Source: Saccopteryx bilineata (Eukaryota; Chordata; Mammalia; Chiroptera; Emballonuridae). Taken from it: a DNA stretch of 64,000 bases. The stretch covers positions 70,122,982 to 70,186,981 of the forward strand of contig NC_089492.1 in NCBI RefSeq assembly GCF_036850765.1. Reading direction: 5' to 3'. A program made the translations under genes and the position numbers. The notes under the pieces were generated by a model. That model was not told the DNA's origin, ran no database searches, and was given only the letters and a program-made list of their open reading frames with translations. Each line of letters opens with the position of its first letter. Position 1 is the first letter of the stretch. Below, in pieces: positions 46,061 to 57,395 of the stretch.

Positions 46061-46431
46061 GCCCTGGCCGGTTGGCTCAGTGGTAGAGCATCGGCCTGGC
46101 ATGCAGAAGTCCCGGGTTCGATTCCCAGCCAGGGCACACAGGAGAGGCGCCCATCTGCTTCTCCACCCCTCCCCCTCTCCTTCCTCTCTGTCTCTCTCTT
46201 CCCCTCCCACAGCCGAAGCTCCATTGGAGCAAAGTTGGCCCAGGCGCTGAGGATGGCTCTGTGGCCTCTGCCTCAGGCGCTGGAGTGGCTCTGGTCGCGA
46301 CAGAGCGACGCCCTGGATGGGCAGAGCATCGCCCCCTGGTGGGCGTGCAAGGTGGATCCCGGTCGGGCACATGCGGGAGTCTGTCTGACTGCTTCCCCAT
46401 TTCCAGCTTCAGAAAAATACAATATATATAT
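46061..46431 (+). mobile_element. Bat VES/Rhin-type SINE (long-body class)
   Basis: Head gccctggccggttggctcag with an intact A box and a perfect B box (gggttcgattccc), then a CT-rich linker, the same body as the copies at 34487 and 58713, and a tail that turned into (AT)n. Target duplication atatcaacttaa, perfect at 46049-46060 and 46432-46443. Probably young. The 106-107 codon minus frames here are the SINE read in reverse. Confidence 0.96.
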
Positions 46432-46477
46432 ATATCAACTTAAAACTATTAGGTTAAAGGTAAGACACACCAGTGAC

Positions 46478-46700
46478 TATATTGCTGGGCACTGGTGCTA
46501 AATTTCCTGGGTTCAAAACCCAGCTCCAGCACTTACTAGCTCAATTTCTTTATTGGTAAAAGAGGAACCTCACCTCACAATAAGGCTAATTGTTAGGATC
46601 GTGCAGGTTGATACCTATGAAGTGCTCAGAGCAATGCCTCGCACGTTGTAACTGCTCATTGGTATCTGCCAACATTATCATCATAATTGTCATCATCATC
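46478..46700 (+). repeat. MIR SINE
   Basis: 'tcctgggttcaaaacccagctccagcacttactagctcaatttctttattggtaaaa' followed by 'attgttaggatcgtgcaggttga', 'gtgctcagagcaatgcctcgcac' and 'gtaactgctcattggta' matches MIR in order. Confidence 0.8.
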
Positions 46701-47374
46701 AAAAACCAAACAACTTACAGTAGTAAAGTGGGAAAGTAAAATAAAGTTCAACAGATCAAATATATTAAGGGAGAGATGTCTTCCCCAGATATCTGTGCTC
46801 TCTCTACAGAGGTAAACTTTCTCCTTTTGGCCATGGTTCTAATCAAAGGTATCGTCTCTGAAATCAGACAGCCACAAGAAAGAGATGGTTGGTATTCTTG
46901 CTTTCCAAGGGTGACAAGGGGATGTGGGACCCTTAAGGGAATTATAACATGGGATTTAAGAACATTATCTTAGAGCACAGATCTGTCTTTCTGCATACAG
47001 CTGTATTTTTAAAAATTATTCCTGCTGCAAATAAAGATCTTAGTTAGAGTTAGCCCAATCTATTGATCCACTGTTGCTTTAATTTAGCTCTTTTTACTCT
47101 TCATTTACCAGATTGATTTATGCTCCTCTCAACCTCAAACTCATTTACAGTCTGGTTCTTTAAATAACATAACCAACCAAAGTGCTGTCACTTGTTTTCA
47201 AGGTCTAGGACCCTACAACATCATTATGTCCTTCTGGTTTTACAAACCACTGCATGGAATGAATGCTTTCTCTTCAGTTTGCTTGCATGAAGCCAACAAG
47301 AATTACATTTGTGCAAGAGACGACACTGACCCTTGGAACTGTTATAAATACGGCCCTTCTCTGTGAGGGGTCAA
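46701..47374. other. Unassigned non-coding stretch
   Basis: No recognisable features. Short frame 46776-46973 without a domain. Confidence 0.4.
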
Positions 47375-47510
47375 AGTGTGCTAGGTAGGGCATTGGGCTA
47401 GATGAGGAAAAGTGACCCAGTTCTAGTTTTGGCTCTGACCTTGGAAAAATCACAACTTCTGGGGCTTCAATTTATTCGTTTGTAGAATGGCAGAGATAGA
47501 CTCTGTGCAG
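47375..47510 (+). repeat. Probable MIR fragment
   Basis: 'cagttctagttttggctctgaccttggaaaaatcacaacttctggggcttcaatttattcgtttgtagaatgg' resembles the MIR core. The head and tail are decayed. Confidence 0.5.
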
Positions 47511-47604
47511 TCTGTGGTTTTACTTTATTTGGTTTCCAACTAATGAAAAATGATGAATGTTTTCATCAAAGACGTACTTCAGTAACATCCTTAATAGAGA
47601 AGCA

Positions 47605-47960
47605 TAAGAATATTTCATTCATTCCTTCATTCAACAAGTATTTATTGGCTGTGTCCTGTGTGCCTGTGCTCAGGACACCGTGGTAGGTGAGGCTTGATCC
47701 CTACCCCCATGGAGTGTGTATTTCACTGGGGAAGACAGTAAACAAAGAAACAAGCAAAATCATTTCAGATTGTTAGAAGCATGTCAGGAATATGACTGAG
47801 TGATGAGAGGATAGCAGAAGGGGGCTCACACTCCTAAGAGAGTAATCACAGCTCTCTCTCTGTCTTTGTCTGAGGCAGGGACATTTTAATTGTGGCCAGA
47901 ATGAAGAGTCTACCATAAAGGAAAAGGGGGAGAGACTTCCAAGAGAGAGTACAGCCCGCT
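47605..47960 (-). mobile_element. LINE-2 3' fragment
   Basis: 'ttcattccttcattcaacaagtatttattggctgtgtcctgtgtgcctgtgctcaggac' is the reversed LINE-2 terminus, followed by 'ccccatggagtgtgtatttcactggggaagacagtaaacaa'. Sequence past about 47810 is less certain. Confidence 0.75.
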
Positions 47961-50599
47961 GCAAAGACCCCCCAAGGAGGGAGAATATTTGGGAGTTTTA
48001 ACACAGCCAGCAGACCTGCATATGCACACACTAACAGCCAGTAGGAGATTTATAGCTATTTTTGGAAGCCGCAGTGGATGTGGTTTCACAGCATGCAGAT
48101 GGTGCAGGTTATGTCCTATATCTCAAACACGCCTGCTCCCAAAAGAGCTCTTGAGATGAAGTATATCAACCATACACTGTGTACAAGCCAATATGAGCAA
48201 GCTGTTTTCCGGGATCCAGAGTTGTTGAGAGGATCATACGATAGACTCTTTAAGTGAGTAAGCCATTGTAAACTTGAACTACCCTGAAGGTGTGAGTTAT
48301 TATTATGCTTCCTGCTCAGACAGACCTTACAGATGGCTTCTGCAAGCACATTTACTTTTAGACAGTCAGACTGATTCTGTGGGCAGTTCTGTTCTTCCCA
48401 GCTCCTGTTGGACTGACATAGACTAACCTTGCACATACCAGGCTAACCTTGTTCGAGAGCCTACTCAGAGCACCGCAAAGGTGAGGTCTGACCTTTAAGT
48501 GCTACTCGTACAACAGATTTGTGTTTAACTTGCTTGTTGTTTACTATACAGATGACATCCAGGCAGGGGAATGTAGCCTCTTCTGTGTTACATAGGCAGG
48601 AGTGAACTTATGTCTCAGTTTAGGTCACATGTTTCTCTAGGAAATAATAAAGAAAAAAGCCTAGGTAAAAGTGAGAGGGGGAGTTATTTTTCTAAATTCT
48701 CTGTTGGGTTAGTAAGAAGCTTTGGGAGAAGTAAGAAAGCAAAAAAAAAAAAAAAAAAAGGCAAACCCCGTTGGTAAAGCAGAGGTACTACTAAGAAGAC
48801 TGGAAATTGCAAAAATATTCTGCTGTGACCATTTTCCCAACTGTTTTCATGCAAGTTCTATAAGAGACAGAATCTTCATGTTGCAGTGTTTCCTGGTTTG
48901 GCCAAGGACAGCCTTGCATTTAACCTCATGAAATCTAACACAACCAGGGCCTGGTGCTGCTCTGAAATAGTCTTCTAATATGAGCTCCAACAGCGTGAGT
49001 AGGATAGGTTCCATCAGCTGAACTCTGTGCTCATCATGGAGCTATTTCAGGATATATACTTTAATCAGAAGTGCATCTAAATTTAAATAATATCTGAATA
49101 TCTTTTGAAACTTCATAATATTTCTAGATAAAAATCTTCAGAATACAACAAATGTATGGATGATCAAATGATGTTTCATGTCACTGTTTAAAAAAAAATG
49201 CTTGGGAGGGTGCCTGACACATAGTGGGCAACTCAAAAAAGGTTTCTTTAGTGAAAAGTGTTGAGTCTTTATCTTTAAAAAGAGTCGTTGTAATCTATTC
49301 CCTGTACTAACTTTGAATGTGATCTAGAATCTACATGCTTCATTTATGACATGGGAAAATGTTTTGGAGGATATTTGAAGTTAGAAAGTGTTAGTCACAA
49401 TGTACTTTTAGGGTCTTTGGGAGAAATTTTTCAAAACCATTGAGAATTAGATAATTTAATGGGGAAATAGAGCCCTGTATTCTTGACGCATTCCCTCACC
49501 CCAACCCCAAGAAAGGTTGGCAACTAGGGGTGCCTACTTATCCTCCAGGTGCAGAGTCAGGTCCTGAGGGAAACTTTCTGACCCTAAACCTACATCAGAT
49601 CTTCTGTTATACCCTCATTGTACCAAGTATCTCGGCCTTGAAATTCTAACCTTGCTTCCTCTTCACAACAGCCCAAAGGGCAGTTCTCTTGAACCATTCA
49701 CACAATTATAATTTTATGTCTATTTGGTTCGATACTTGAGTAATGCATACTTTGCACATTAGGCTCAAACATAATTGAGGACAGGATCATGACAAATGTT
49801 GCTTGAATAAATGTTGTATGAAGTGGTTTTGTGTCCAGGACCGTTGTGACCCATTAGGCATTTTAAGCAATCAAAAAAGCAGCCTTTAAATCTAGCAAAT
49901 CATACTTCATTTAGTATTTTAAATGCTCTAATCTACGTAATGGGGTGGGGAATGTGCTCTGTTCCATGTGGCAATAAAGTTCAAACATGAAATATTCTTT
50001 CTCTTGTCCAAGACAAAATTTTCACCCATATTCCTAAGCAATTTCTGCTCTAATATATAAAAATGAGTTGTCCTTCCTCCTATAAATCTTATTTTCCCCA
50101 ATGGTTCATGTGGCATTTACAAATTATAACTAAATTAAAATTAAAAAGAACAAAGAGGGAAAACTGAGCTTGAAGGAGCTCCAGCTCCCTGTTCCTGGCA
50201 GCTCTGTGCAGCAGTGGCTCCCATTACCCTGGAGGGCTGCGAGGTGGCGAGACTGATTAGCTCTGGGACTTTGGTCTCTCAGATAAACTTAGACCTCTCT
50301 CCCTTCAACTCTATTAGAGACATACTTTTCCAAAACGAATTCCTAGTGCTAATATTGCCCCTGAATATATCCCCTGTCATGTCTCTGGCAAGGACAACCA
50401 ATATGCAAGAATGCTTCTTCCTAAAGAAGCCCCGAAGATCCCAAAAGCTTTACTGTCCCCGCTCTGCTGAAGACATTCAGCTCTTACCGTGGCTGAAATC
50501 AGACCTTCCACCTGAACATTTAGAAAAAGTGCCAGCCTCAGTTATAACCTGTCTTCTTTTTGAAGAAATAATTACCTAATGCCTTTTTCAAGGGTTATT
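47961..50599. other. Repeat-poor unique block
   Basis: About 2.6 kb. Short decayed LINE-2-like ends near 49200-49245 and 49740-49815 are the only repeat hints, plus a poly-A run at 48741-48759. A 121-codon plus frame (50214-50579) has no known domain; see findings. Confidence 0.4.
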
Positions 50600-50604
50600 A
50601 GCCT

Positions 50605-50945
50605 TGCTCCTTTTTATTTTTTTAATTGAATTTATTGGGGTGACACTGGATTACATTTTACAGGTTTCAGGTGCCCGGTTCTACAGTGCATCTTTGTACA
50701 CCACAGTGTGTTTCCACCCCCCAAGTCAAGTCTTTGTCCGTCACCATTTATCCCCCTACACCCTCCTCTACCTGCCCCACCCGCAATCACCACACTGTTG
50801 TCCATGTCCATGAGTTTTTTCTTTTTTTGTCCTTTTTTGCTCCGTCCCCCCACCCCCTCACTCAGCACCCTCTGACAGCTGTCAGCCAGTTTCTTATCTT
50901 TATTAGTATCTTTTATTGTCAGTCTTATCTTAGTATCCTTTTAAA
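50605..50945 (-). mobile_element. L1 3' end fragment
   Basis: The plus strand reads 'tttaattgaatttattggggtgacactgg', 'caggtttcaggtgcccggttctacagtgcatc', 'ccaagtcaagtctttgtccgtcaccatttatccccc', the reversed 3' UTR of L1. Same subfamily style as the fragment at 25672. Confidence 0.88.
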
Positions 50946-50949
50946 TTTT

Positions 50950-51180
50950 TTAAATTGTTTTATACTTTTCAATTACAGTTGACATTCAGTATTATTTTAT
51001 ATTAGTTTCAAGTTATATAATTTATGGAACGACCCTTCCCCCTGATAAATCTAGTACCCACCTGGCACAATACATAGTTATTATAATATTATTGACTATA
51101 TTCCCTACACTGTACTTTACATCCCCGTGACTATTTTGTAACTACCATTTGTAATGCTTAATCTTAGTATCCTTTACTCA
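50950..51180 (-). mobile_element. L1 3' end fragment, second
   Basis: Reversed 3' UTR of a different, L1MA-like type: 'aattacagttgacattcagtattattttatattagtttcaa', 'attataatattattgactatattccctacactgtactttacatccccgtgact'. It sits directly after the previous one in the same orientation, so one LINE probably inserted at the A-rich end of the other. Confidence 0.82.
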
Positions 51181-52400
51181 CTCTTTCAAGTACTGTCAGT
51201 GGAACTAGAACACAAAAACCCCATTGGCTCAGTGTCTCTCCCACCGTGATGCCTATTTAGGTAGATTTCCCCTGGGCAGTCAGGCTGCCCCCTAAGCCAG
51301 GAGTCTAGGTAGGCATGGGGTTCACACATCATTTGCATTGAAGATGCCTTGGGGGAGGAGGAATATCTTGGGGAACTGCCAAATCAAAAATCAGAACAGA
51401 TCGTTCACTGTGAAGGAACTTAGTAGAGAGGGTTCAGCACCATGGAAATCAGGTGGGACAGAGAAGGCTGAAGGTTTAAGGATGCCCATATAATTTATCA
51501 TCCATTTTTATTTTGAGAATGAAAGAAGGCATTATAAATAATTACACCAGACCATGAGGTATAAACCTGGACTGTTCCTGATAAACCAGGACTCATGATC
51601 GCCGTCATCACAGGGAAAGGAATCCTAAGCAGTCCCGAAGGTTCTGTACTGGTGCGGACTTGATCTCTCCATCCTTCTTGGTCCACATGCCCACTGCTGA
51701 GAGCTCCCCTCTCATGGAACATAAATTCTTTCTCTTGTTCAGATAGGGAGTACCTTCACTCATGTATGGTCAAGTCTTGTCTTTGTTCCACAGTGTCCAG
51801 GTGACAAACCTCAATCCCTGATAGGACCAGTTGTGTGTTAATTTTATAGTCTGGTCAACAGAAAGCAGACATATATTCTTTAGTCCCAAGTTTATGAAGA
51901 ATGCCCTCTATAGTTACTCCCAAAATTTCCCTGCATTTATTAGAAGGACTTCCATAAGGAAGAGGGATCTTTTTCAAACTTTTGGTGCTTGATATCAAGC
52001 AATTTTTTTGCTTGGAAGAGGGAAGCACATCCCAACCTAGAGCCTACATGTATCTTGGTGAACAATCTTAAGTATTTAAAATGCAGTCGATTGTCAGAAG
52101 GTCATGGCATCAGCTGTGTCGGTGTGATATGTAATATTTGGCCCAATTTTGCTGTTGTTGTTGTATAACTGTCACAATTGCTAAGCTAGACCATGAAAGC
52201 AAAGGGAAATGATTTGCATCATTGTCTCATGAAAAGACACCTGTCCGAACCATATTTATGCTACCTATTATCCTTCCTTTTTAAACATTTCTCTTTCAGA
52301 TGACTTTGTGCTTAAAGAGGTAAACTTCAGTTATCTGGAACAAGTCACAAACACTGCTGGATATGGAAGGGGTTTCCATCTTTTTTCTTTTCTTTTCTTT
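51181..52400. other. Unassigned non-coding stretch
   Basis: No recognisable repeat or gene. A TTTTC-rich run lies near 52381-52402. Confidence 0.4.
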
Positions 52401-52404
52401 TTTA

Positions 52405-53860
52405 CCTTCCTGATTCTGAGTCAGAGTTTAAAATATGTTTCCCCCTTCTAAACTATTTTGTCCTTTTCTTCTAAAACTTTTATGGTTTCATTTATTTTTA
52501 ACACATATCTTTGGTCCATTTGGAATATATCCTGCAATAAAAGCTGGATAGAATTCTTCTTTTCCACATGGCTAAGCCCTCATCCCAATGATGCTACATT
52601 TATCATATATAACAATCTATTGTATATGTAATAGAATCTGCTTTTCTTTTTAATCTTCTTCCATTGGCCTATCTATTCATATGCTTATACCACATTGATT
52701 TCATTATGAAAGTTTTATAGTGTGTTTTAATATATGGTAGGGCTAGTCTATTTTATGTCTCTTCTTTCTCAGAATATTCCTTGCTCTTCTTGTTTATTTG
52801 TTTTTCTATATGAATTTTAGAATTAGGAATTTGATTTCTTGAAAACCTCACTGATATTTTTATTAGGATTATGTTAAGTTTATAAATTCCTTAGGGAGAA
52901 TTGACAGCTTTTAATTGCCATATATATATTGATCCCAACTATATGAGACATCTTTTCATTTGTTAAGGTCTTACTCTGTGTCTTTCAGACATGTCTTAAT
53001 GTTTTCATGTAAGGTTTCACACTTCTTATATAAACTTTTATCTTTGGGGACTACTGTTCTACATGGGGTAATTATTTTCAATTATGTCATCCAAATTGTA
53101 TATTGATTGCCATTGTGCCTTACTGAATTTTCTCATTTTTTTGTATGCTTTTTTTTATTGATTATGCTGGGTTTTCTGGGTTAAAAACTCTTCTTGTCTC
53201 TAAATATAGTAATAGATTTACCTTCTCCTTTTCAATTTTTATACTTCTAATTTCTATTTCTTGTCTAATTTTGTTCAACTATTATGGTAACAGTAGGTGT
53301 TCCTGTTTCATCTGTACCATTAGTGGAGATGCTATTTATGTTTCTTCATTCATTTTGATGCCCTTTTTTTGGCTGACAAAGATGATGGATAGATGAACAA
53401 AGACACAGAGCTATATTTACTATTTCAAAGAAGCAGCTATCAATTTTTACTTTAATTAATATTTTTCAAAAATAAGAAATAGTTGCTGTACCTAGCTACC
53501 TTTTCTGTGTCTATAGGAGGGGATCATGTTTTCCCATAAATCTATAATATGATAAATTGTATTAGTACATTTCCTAATATCAACCCATTCTTGTATTTCC
53601 AGAATGATCTCTACTTAGTCATGGAGATTTATTACTTTAATATGCTGCCAGATTCTGGTTGCTACGATTTGATGGAAGATTTTTACATTGCTATACATAT
53701 GTAAAAATGTTGCTGTAATTTTCTGTTTTGTGCAGTGCTTGCCAGATTTGGTATCAATGTGGTACAGACATTGTAGAAAGAATTTGGAAGGTTTCTTCAT
53801 TTTTCTGTCTTGGAGAAGTATGAATTGCGTGGGAACTAGATGGTCTTTGATGGTGTGGTA
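52405..53860 (-). mobile_element. L1M fossil: reverse transcriptase region of ORF2
   Basis: About 1.45 kb of T-rich plus-strand sequence follows reversed L1 ORF2: 'tctttggtccatttggaata', 'tatgcttataccacattgat', 'cttgaaaacctcactgatat', 'aaattccttagggagaattg', 'gttttctgggttaaaaactc', 'tctgtctaccttt'-like and 'gccagatttggtatcaatg' blocks. All frames are broken by stops. Short frames on both strands are remnants. Confidence 0.7.
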
Positions 53861-53889
53861 AAAATTCCCGGCAGGCATGACTAAATGCC

Positions 53890-54005
53890 TACTTCATATA
53901 GAAAAACTTGGCACCAGTGCACTTGGTAACTGGAGATAAGGAGGTGAATGGAACATAGTCCCAGCCTTCAAGGAATTCATGATCTAATGTTAATAATATA
54001 TATTT
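53890..54005 (-). mobile_element. LINE-2 3' end fragment
   Basis: 'gcctacttcatatagaaaaacttggcaccagtgcacttggtaactggagataaggaggtgaa' and 'cccagccttcaaggaattcatgatctaatg' match the reversed LINE-2 end. Confidence 0.5.
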
Positions 54006-54584
54006 AAAAATAGGGTTATATGTTTCTATAACAAAATTATATAGTTGAGATAATATGAGAATATAAAGAATGGTTTTTTTAATGAAAACTAAACTACACT
54101 CAACCAGTAGTGGTGTTACTCATGAGAAAGGCAGAAGAAGCCTTACCATGTGATTCCAGAAGCCTGTCCCCAAGCCCCGCCTCCAGCTGCTGGAGTTCCT
54201 TTAATAGATGATTCAAGATTTCTCATTTCACATGAGAAACATTACGAGGCTTAAAATGTAGCTGCCCCTGCTGGAGAGAGGGAACCCCAGTTCAGCTTAT
54301 GCCTAACAAACAGCTGTGCCTGAGGGTAATTTGGGTACAGAAAAGCAAAGGGTAAAGGCTGTAAGGTTCCCAGGTCTGGAGAGCCAGACTGATAAGGAAG
54401 TAGCAAAAGGGAGAGAAAGGCCTGTCAAAGGTAAACTTTGTTAAATTTACTCATTTGTCTCTGTCTACCCATGATGCAATCAACAGATAGATAGATTAGC
54501 CTGTCTCTTCCAGGTCCAGTGTGTCTCTCTCCTCTCTCCTCTCTCCCTCTCTCTCTCTCCGCTCTTTCTCTTTACTTGTAAATT
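54006..54584. other. Unassigned stretch with CT-rich microsatellite
   Basis: A degenerate (CT)n tract runs from about 54522 to 54570. The rest is unassigned. Confidence 0.5.
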
Positions 54585-55190
54585 TTTAATAAAGAATTAT
54601 ACACATACACAAAAGTACAATGAATAAAAAATGGACAATGATTAACTTCACAAATTAAACACAATCATGTAACTATCAGCCCCCTCAACCTCCCCCTCCC
54701 CAAGCTGTACTCTCCTGCCAATTAATTTGCCTGGTTTTGAATTTGATGTAAATGAAATCATGATGATACAGTCAGTGTATGCTTTGTTTTATATATGGTT
54801 TTTCAATATTATTTTTTTTAATATTATCTTGTTCGATAGTTATGTTTGTGAAATTCAGCTTTTGTCCATGTTAATTCAGTTCTCTTTGCAGCATAGTATT
54901 TCACTGTATGAATATATCACAATTTACTTATGTATTCTAATACTGATGAGCATTTAGAACAGTTCTGGTTTGGAGTGATTATGAATTTTCCTACTGCTCT
55001 ATGCATTCTTGTCTGTGACTTTGGTTATCCTCCTATCAGGTAGTGACTAGGAGTGGAATTACTAGGTCACAGAATAGGAAGGTGTTCAGCTTTCAGAGGT
55101 CTTAACAAACCATGTTCCCTCCGGCAGTGTGGAGTTCTATTTGCTCTGTGTCTTCATTGGTACTCGTTAATTATTATCATTACCATTTTA
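54585..55190 (-). mobile_element. L1ME-like 3' fragment
   Basis: 'acacaaaagtacaatgaata', 'tgtaactatcagccccctcaacc', 'tgtgaaattcagcttttgtc', 'gaatatatcacaatttacttatgtattctaata', 'ggagtggaattactaggtcac' are reversed old L1 3' sequence in order. No intact frame. Confidence 0.7.
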
Positions 55191-55484
55191 GCCATTTTGT
55201 GAAGCTATACATTAAACTATGAAAGTTAGTTTTACAACTTATTAAACCTTTGCCTAATTTTGACATACGGACTCAACTTTAAAAAAAAACTAGTAAAGGG
55301 GATAGAAAATTTTTAAGTAGCCAAATATTTTCATTTACTCAAAGAATAAAATTAGCCTTGTGAGGCCAATTTGCATTTAAATCCATACTGGGAAAAGTCC
55401 TTATATTAGGAGAATGCACTCTTTTAGATTTTTAAATGTTTTCCAATTTGTAATATTGTTCCTTTACTCTGCACACCGTAGTTT
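55191..55484. other. AT-rich unassigned stretch
   Basis: No recognisable feature. Confidence 0.4.
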
Positions 55485-55735
55485 TTTATTTTTTTAATTT
55501 TTATATTTTTAGTGAAAGGAGAGAAGGTAAAGAGACAGACTCCCGCATGCACCTTGTCTAGGATCCATCCAGCAAGCCCACTAGAGGGCAATGCTCTGCC
55601 CATCTAGGGCCGTTGCTCCATTGTTTATCAATGAGCCATTTTTTTTATTGCCTGAGGCAGAGGCCACAGAACCATCCTCAGCACCCAAGGCCAACTCACT
55701 CGAACCAATTGAGCCATGGCTTTGGGAGGTGGGGG

Positions 55736-55793
<58 letters not shown>

Positions 55794-55912
55794 ATGGGGA
55801 AGAGTGTAGAAGCAGATGATCACTTCTCCTGTGTACTCTGACCGGGAATCAAACCCAGAACATCCACACACCAGGCCAACAATCTACCACTGAGCCAACC
55901 AACCAACCAGGG
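55485..55912 (-). mobile_element. Old long-body bat SINE with internal GA expansion
   Basis: Minus-strand head accctggttggttggttggctcagtgg with a recognisable A box and a decayed B box (gggtttgattccc), then the CT-rich linker expanded to a pure repeat (plus strand (GA)n at 55736-55793), then body blocks (ttggccttgggtgctgagga, gtggcctctgcctcaggcaa, agatgggcagagcattgccc, tctgtctctttacc) and an A-rich tail. More diverged than the three plus-strand copies and lacking a clear target duplication, so older. Confidence 0.88.
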
Positions 55913-56814
55913 TATCATACTTCTAATAAATGACTTCTCCAAGCATGTGGAACAATAATTATTCTGCATAAATAATGCAAGATAATGCATCAAAGAATAA
56001 TGTTTGAGTGGCAGGGAAAACAATGGATTGAATAATATAATAAGTACTAACAAATTAAAGAAGTCAATCAGAAGGTCAACAATAAGTAAATTAGGAATTA
56101 AACAAAGCAGAGAAAGGATTTTTTTTTTATTGAGGTTGGAAACTTTCTTGAAAAATTGTAAGTCAAAGATCATGAGGAAGGAGTTGCAAAAATGTGCACT
56201 TTAAAGTGTGGGGCATCTTCTCCACTGTGATTCAGGACCTCTTTAGCAGAATCTCCCCAGTGAAAGTGACAGTCAGCTCGACCCACTACAGCAAATACTG
56301 AATGTATCCTTCTTTAGACTGTGAGAGAAAGAAGAAAAAAAATGGAAATGAGAGAGACAGAGGCAAAGGAGTGGGAATGTTCTGAAATGATTTCTGATGG
56401 ATATTTTCATTGTTGGTGCCAACTATCCTCAGAATGTATTCATACATAAGAGCTAAAAAAGATAGGAAAATCATGTTTTATCCCTTCCTGTTAATTCTCA
56501 ACCCTTTGAGTAATGAGTATTATTTTCATGCTCGCTGACCCTCTGGAGTGAGTTTTTTTTTCCAGAACATGAAATTAGTTACAGTTACATTTTTTTAAAC
56601 TTAAAATCATGTTTCTTTGATAACCAACTTACAGAAACAAGAAGAATATACATTTGCCTTTTTTTAATGTTGCCTTACATATGTACATTCGTATTCTGGA
56701 TGGTCAGGAGGCACAAGGATGTGCATGAACGTTCGTTCTACTTGAAGGGTTAAAGTATTAACTATAATACAATAATATGTACCTCCTCCTAGTAGCACTT
56801 ATCAGTGTTATAAC
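55913..56814. other. AT-rich unassigned stretch
   Basis: No recognisable repeat or gene. Purine-rich runs near 56325-56370. Confidence 0.4.
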
Positions 56815-56842
56815 TTTGTTTGTTTGTTTGTTTGTTTGTTTT
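56815..56842. repeat. (TTTG)n microsatellite
   Basis: Six to seven tandem TTTG units. Confidence 0.95.
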
Positions 56843-56854
56843 TATCCCTCATAG

Positions 56855-56985
56855 ACTGTGTACTCCGAGAAAGCAAGGACCTTTAACCATTGTCCTCTAT
56901 TGTATCGCCATTGCTTATCATAGCACCTGCACCACTTCAGTATTTGTTGAATACATGAATGAATGAACAAATGAATGGGGACTGA
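56855..56985 (+). mobile_element. LINE-2 3' end fragment
   Basis: 'agactgtgtactccgagaaagcaaggacctttaaccattg', 'catagcacctgcaccacttcagtatttgttgaatacatgaatgaatgaa' is the sense LINE-2 terminus including its gaatgaatgaa end. Confidence 0.8.
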
Positions 56986-57119
56986 GTCTAGGTTAACAAT
57001 TTTCTTTGTCTTTTATTGATTAATCCCCAAATCTTAATCTTTATATCTTACATTTTGAAATAAAGAGGGTGTTTACATCTAGTCCCATTCTACTAAATTT
57101 TGTGTACAAAAGGAAATTT

Positions 57120-57383
57120 ATTTTTAATTTTTTTCATTGATTTGAGAGGGAAAGAGAGTAAGGGAGAGGAAGGAAGACAGAGGGGGAGGGAGAAGAGAGA
57201 GAGAGAGAAGCAGGAGAGAGAAAAAGTGAGAGGGCATGAAGCATCAACTCATTCCTCCACTTAGTTATTCTATCTAATTGTGCATTAGTTGGTTGCTTCT
57301 TGTACATGCCCTGACCAGGGATTTTCCTACAACCTCAGCACACCAGGATGACACTCTAAACACTGAGCCATCCAGCCAGGGCC
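57120..57383 (-). mobile_element. tRNA-derived bat SINE (short-body class), diverged
   Basis: Minus-strand head ggccctggctggatggctca with A box (tggctcagtgt), a degenerate B box region (ggttgtaggaaaatccc) and a CT-rich part that is GA-rich on the plus strand (57150-57235). Perfect 12 bp target duplication aaaaggaaattt at 57108-57119 and 57384-57395. Confidence 0.9.
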
Positions 57384-57395
57384 AAAAGGAAATTT

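Noticed and set aside
46061..46135. Possible tRNA gene (A and B boxes present)
   Set aside because: It is the head of a SINE with body, tail and target duplication, and I see no proper acceptor-stem pairing. The same applies to the heads at 34487, 58713, 4534 and 60176.
46052..46443. Several 60-107 codon frames on both strands
   Set aside because: All lie in the SINE at 46061-46431. The same predicted peptides recur at the copies at 34487 and 58713.
55581..55871. 96-codon minus-strand frame with Ser-Leu repeats
   Set aside because: It is the GA microsatellite and body of the SINE at 55485-55912.
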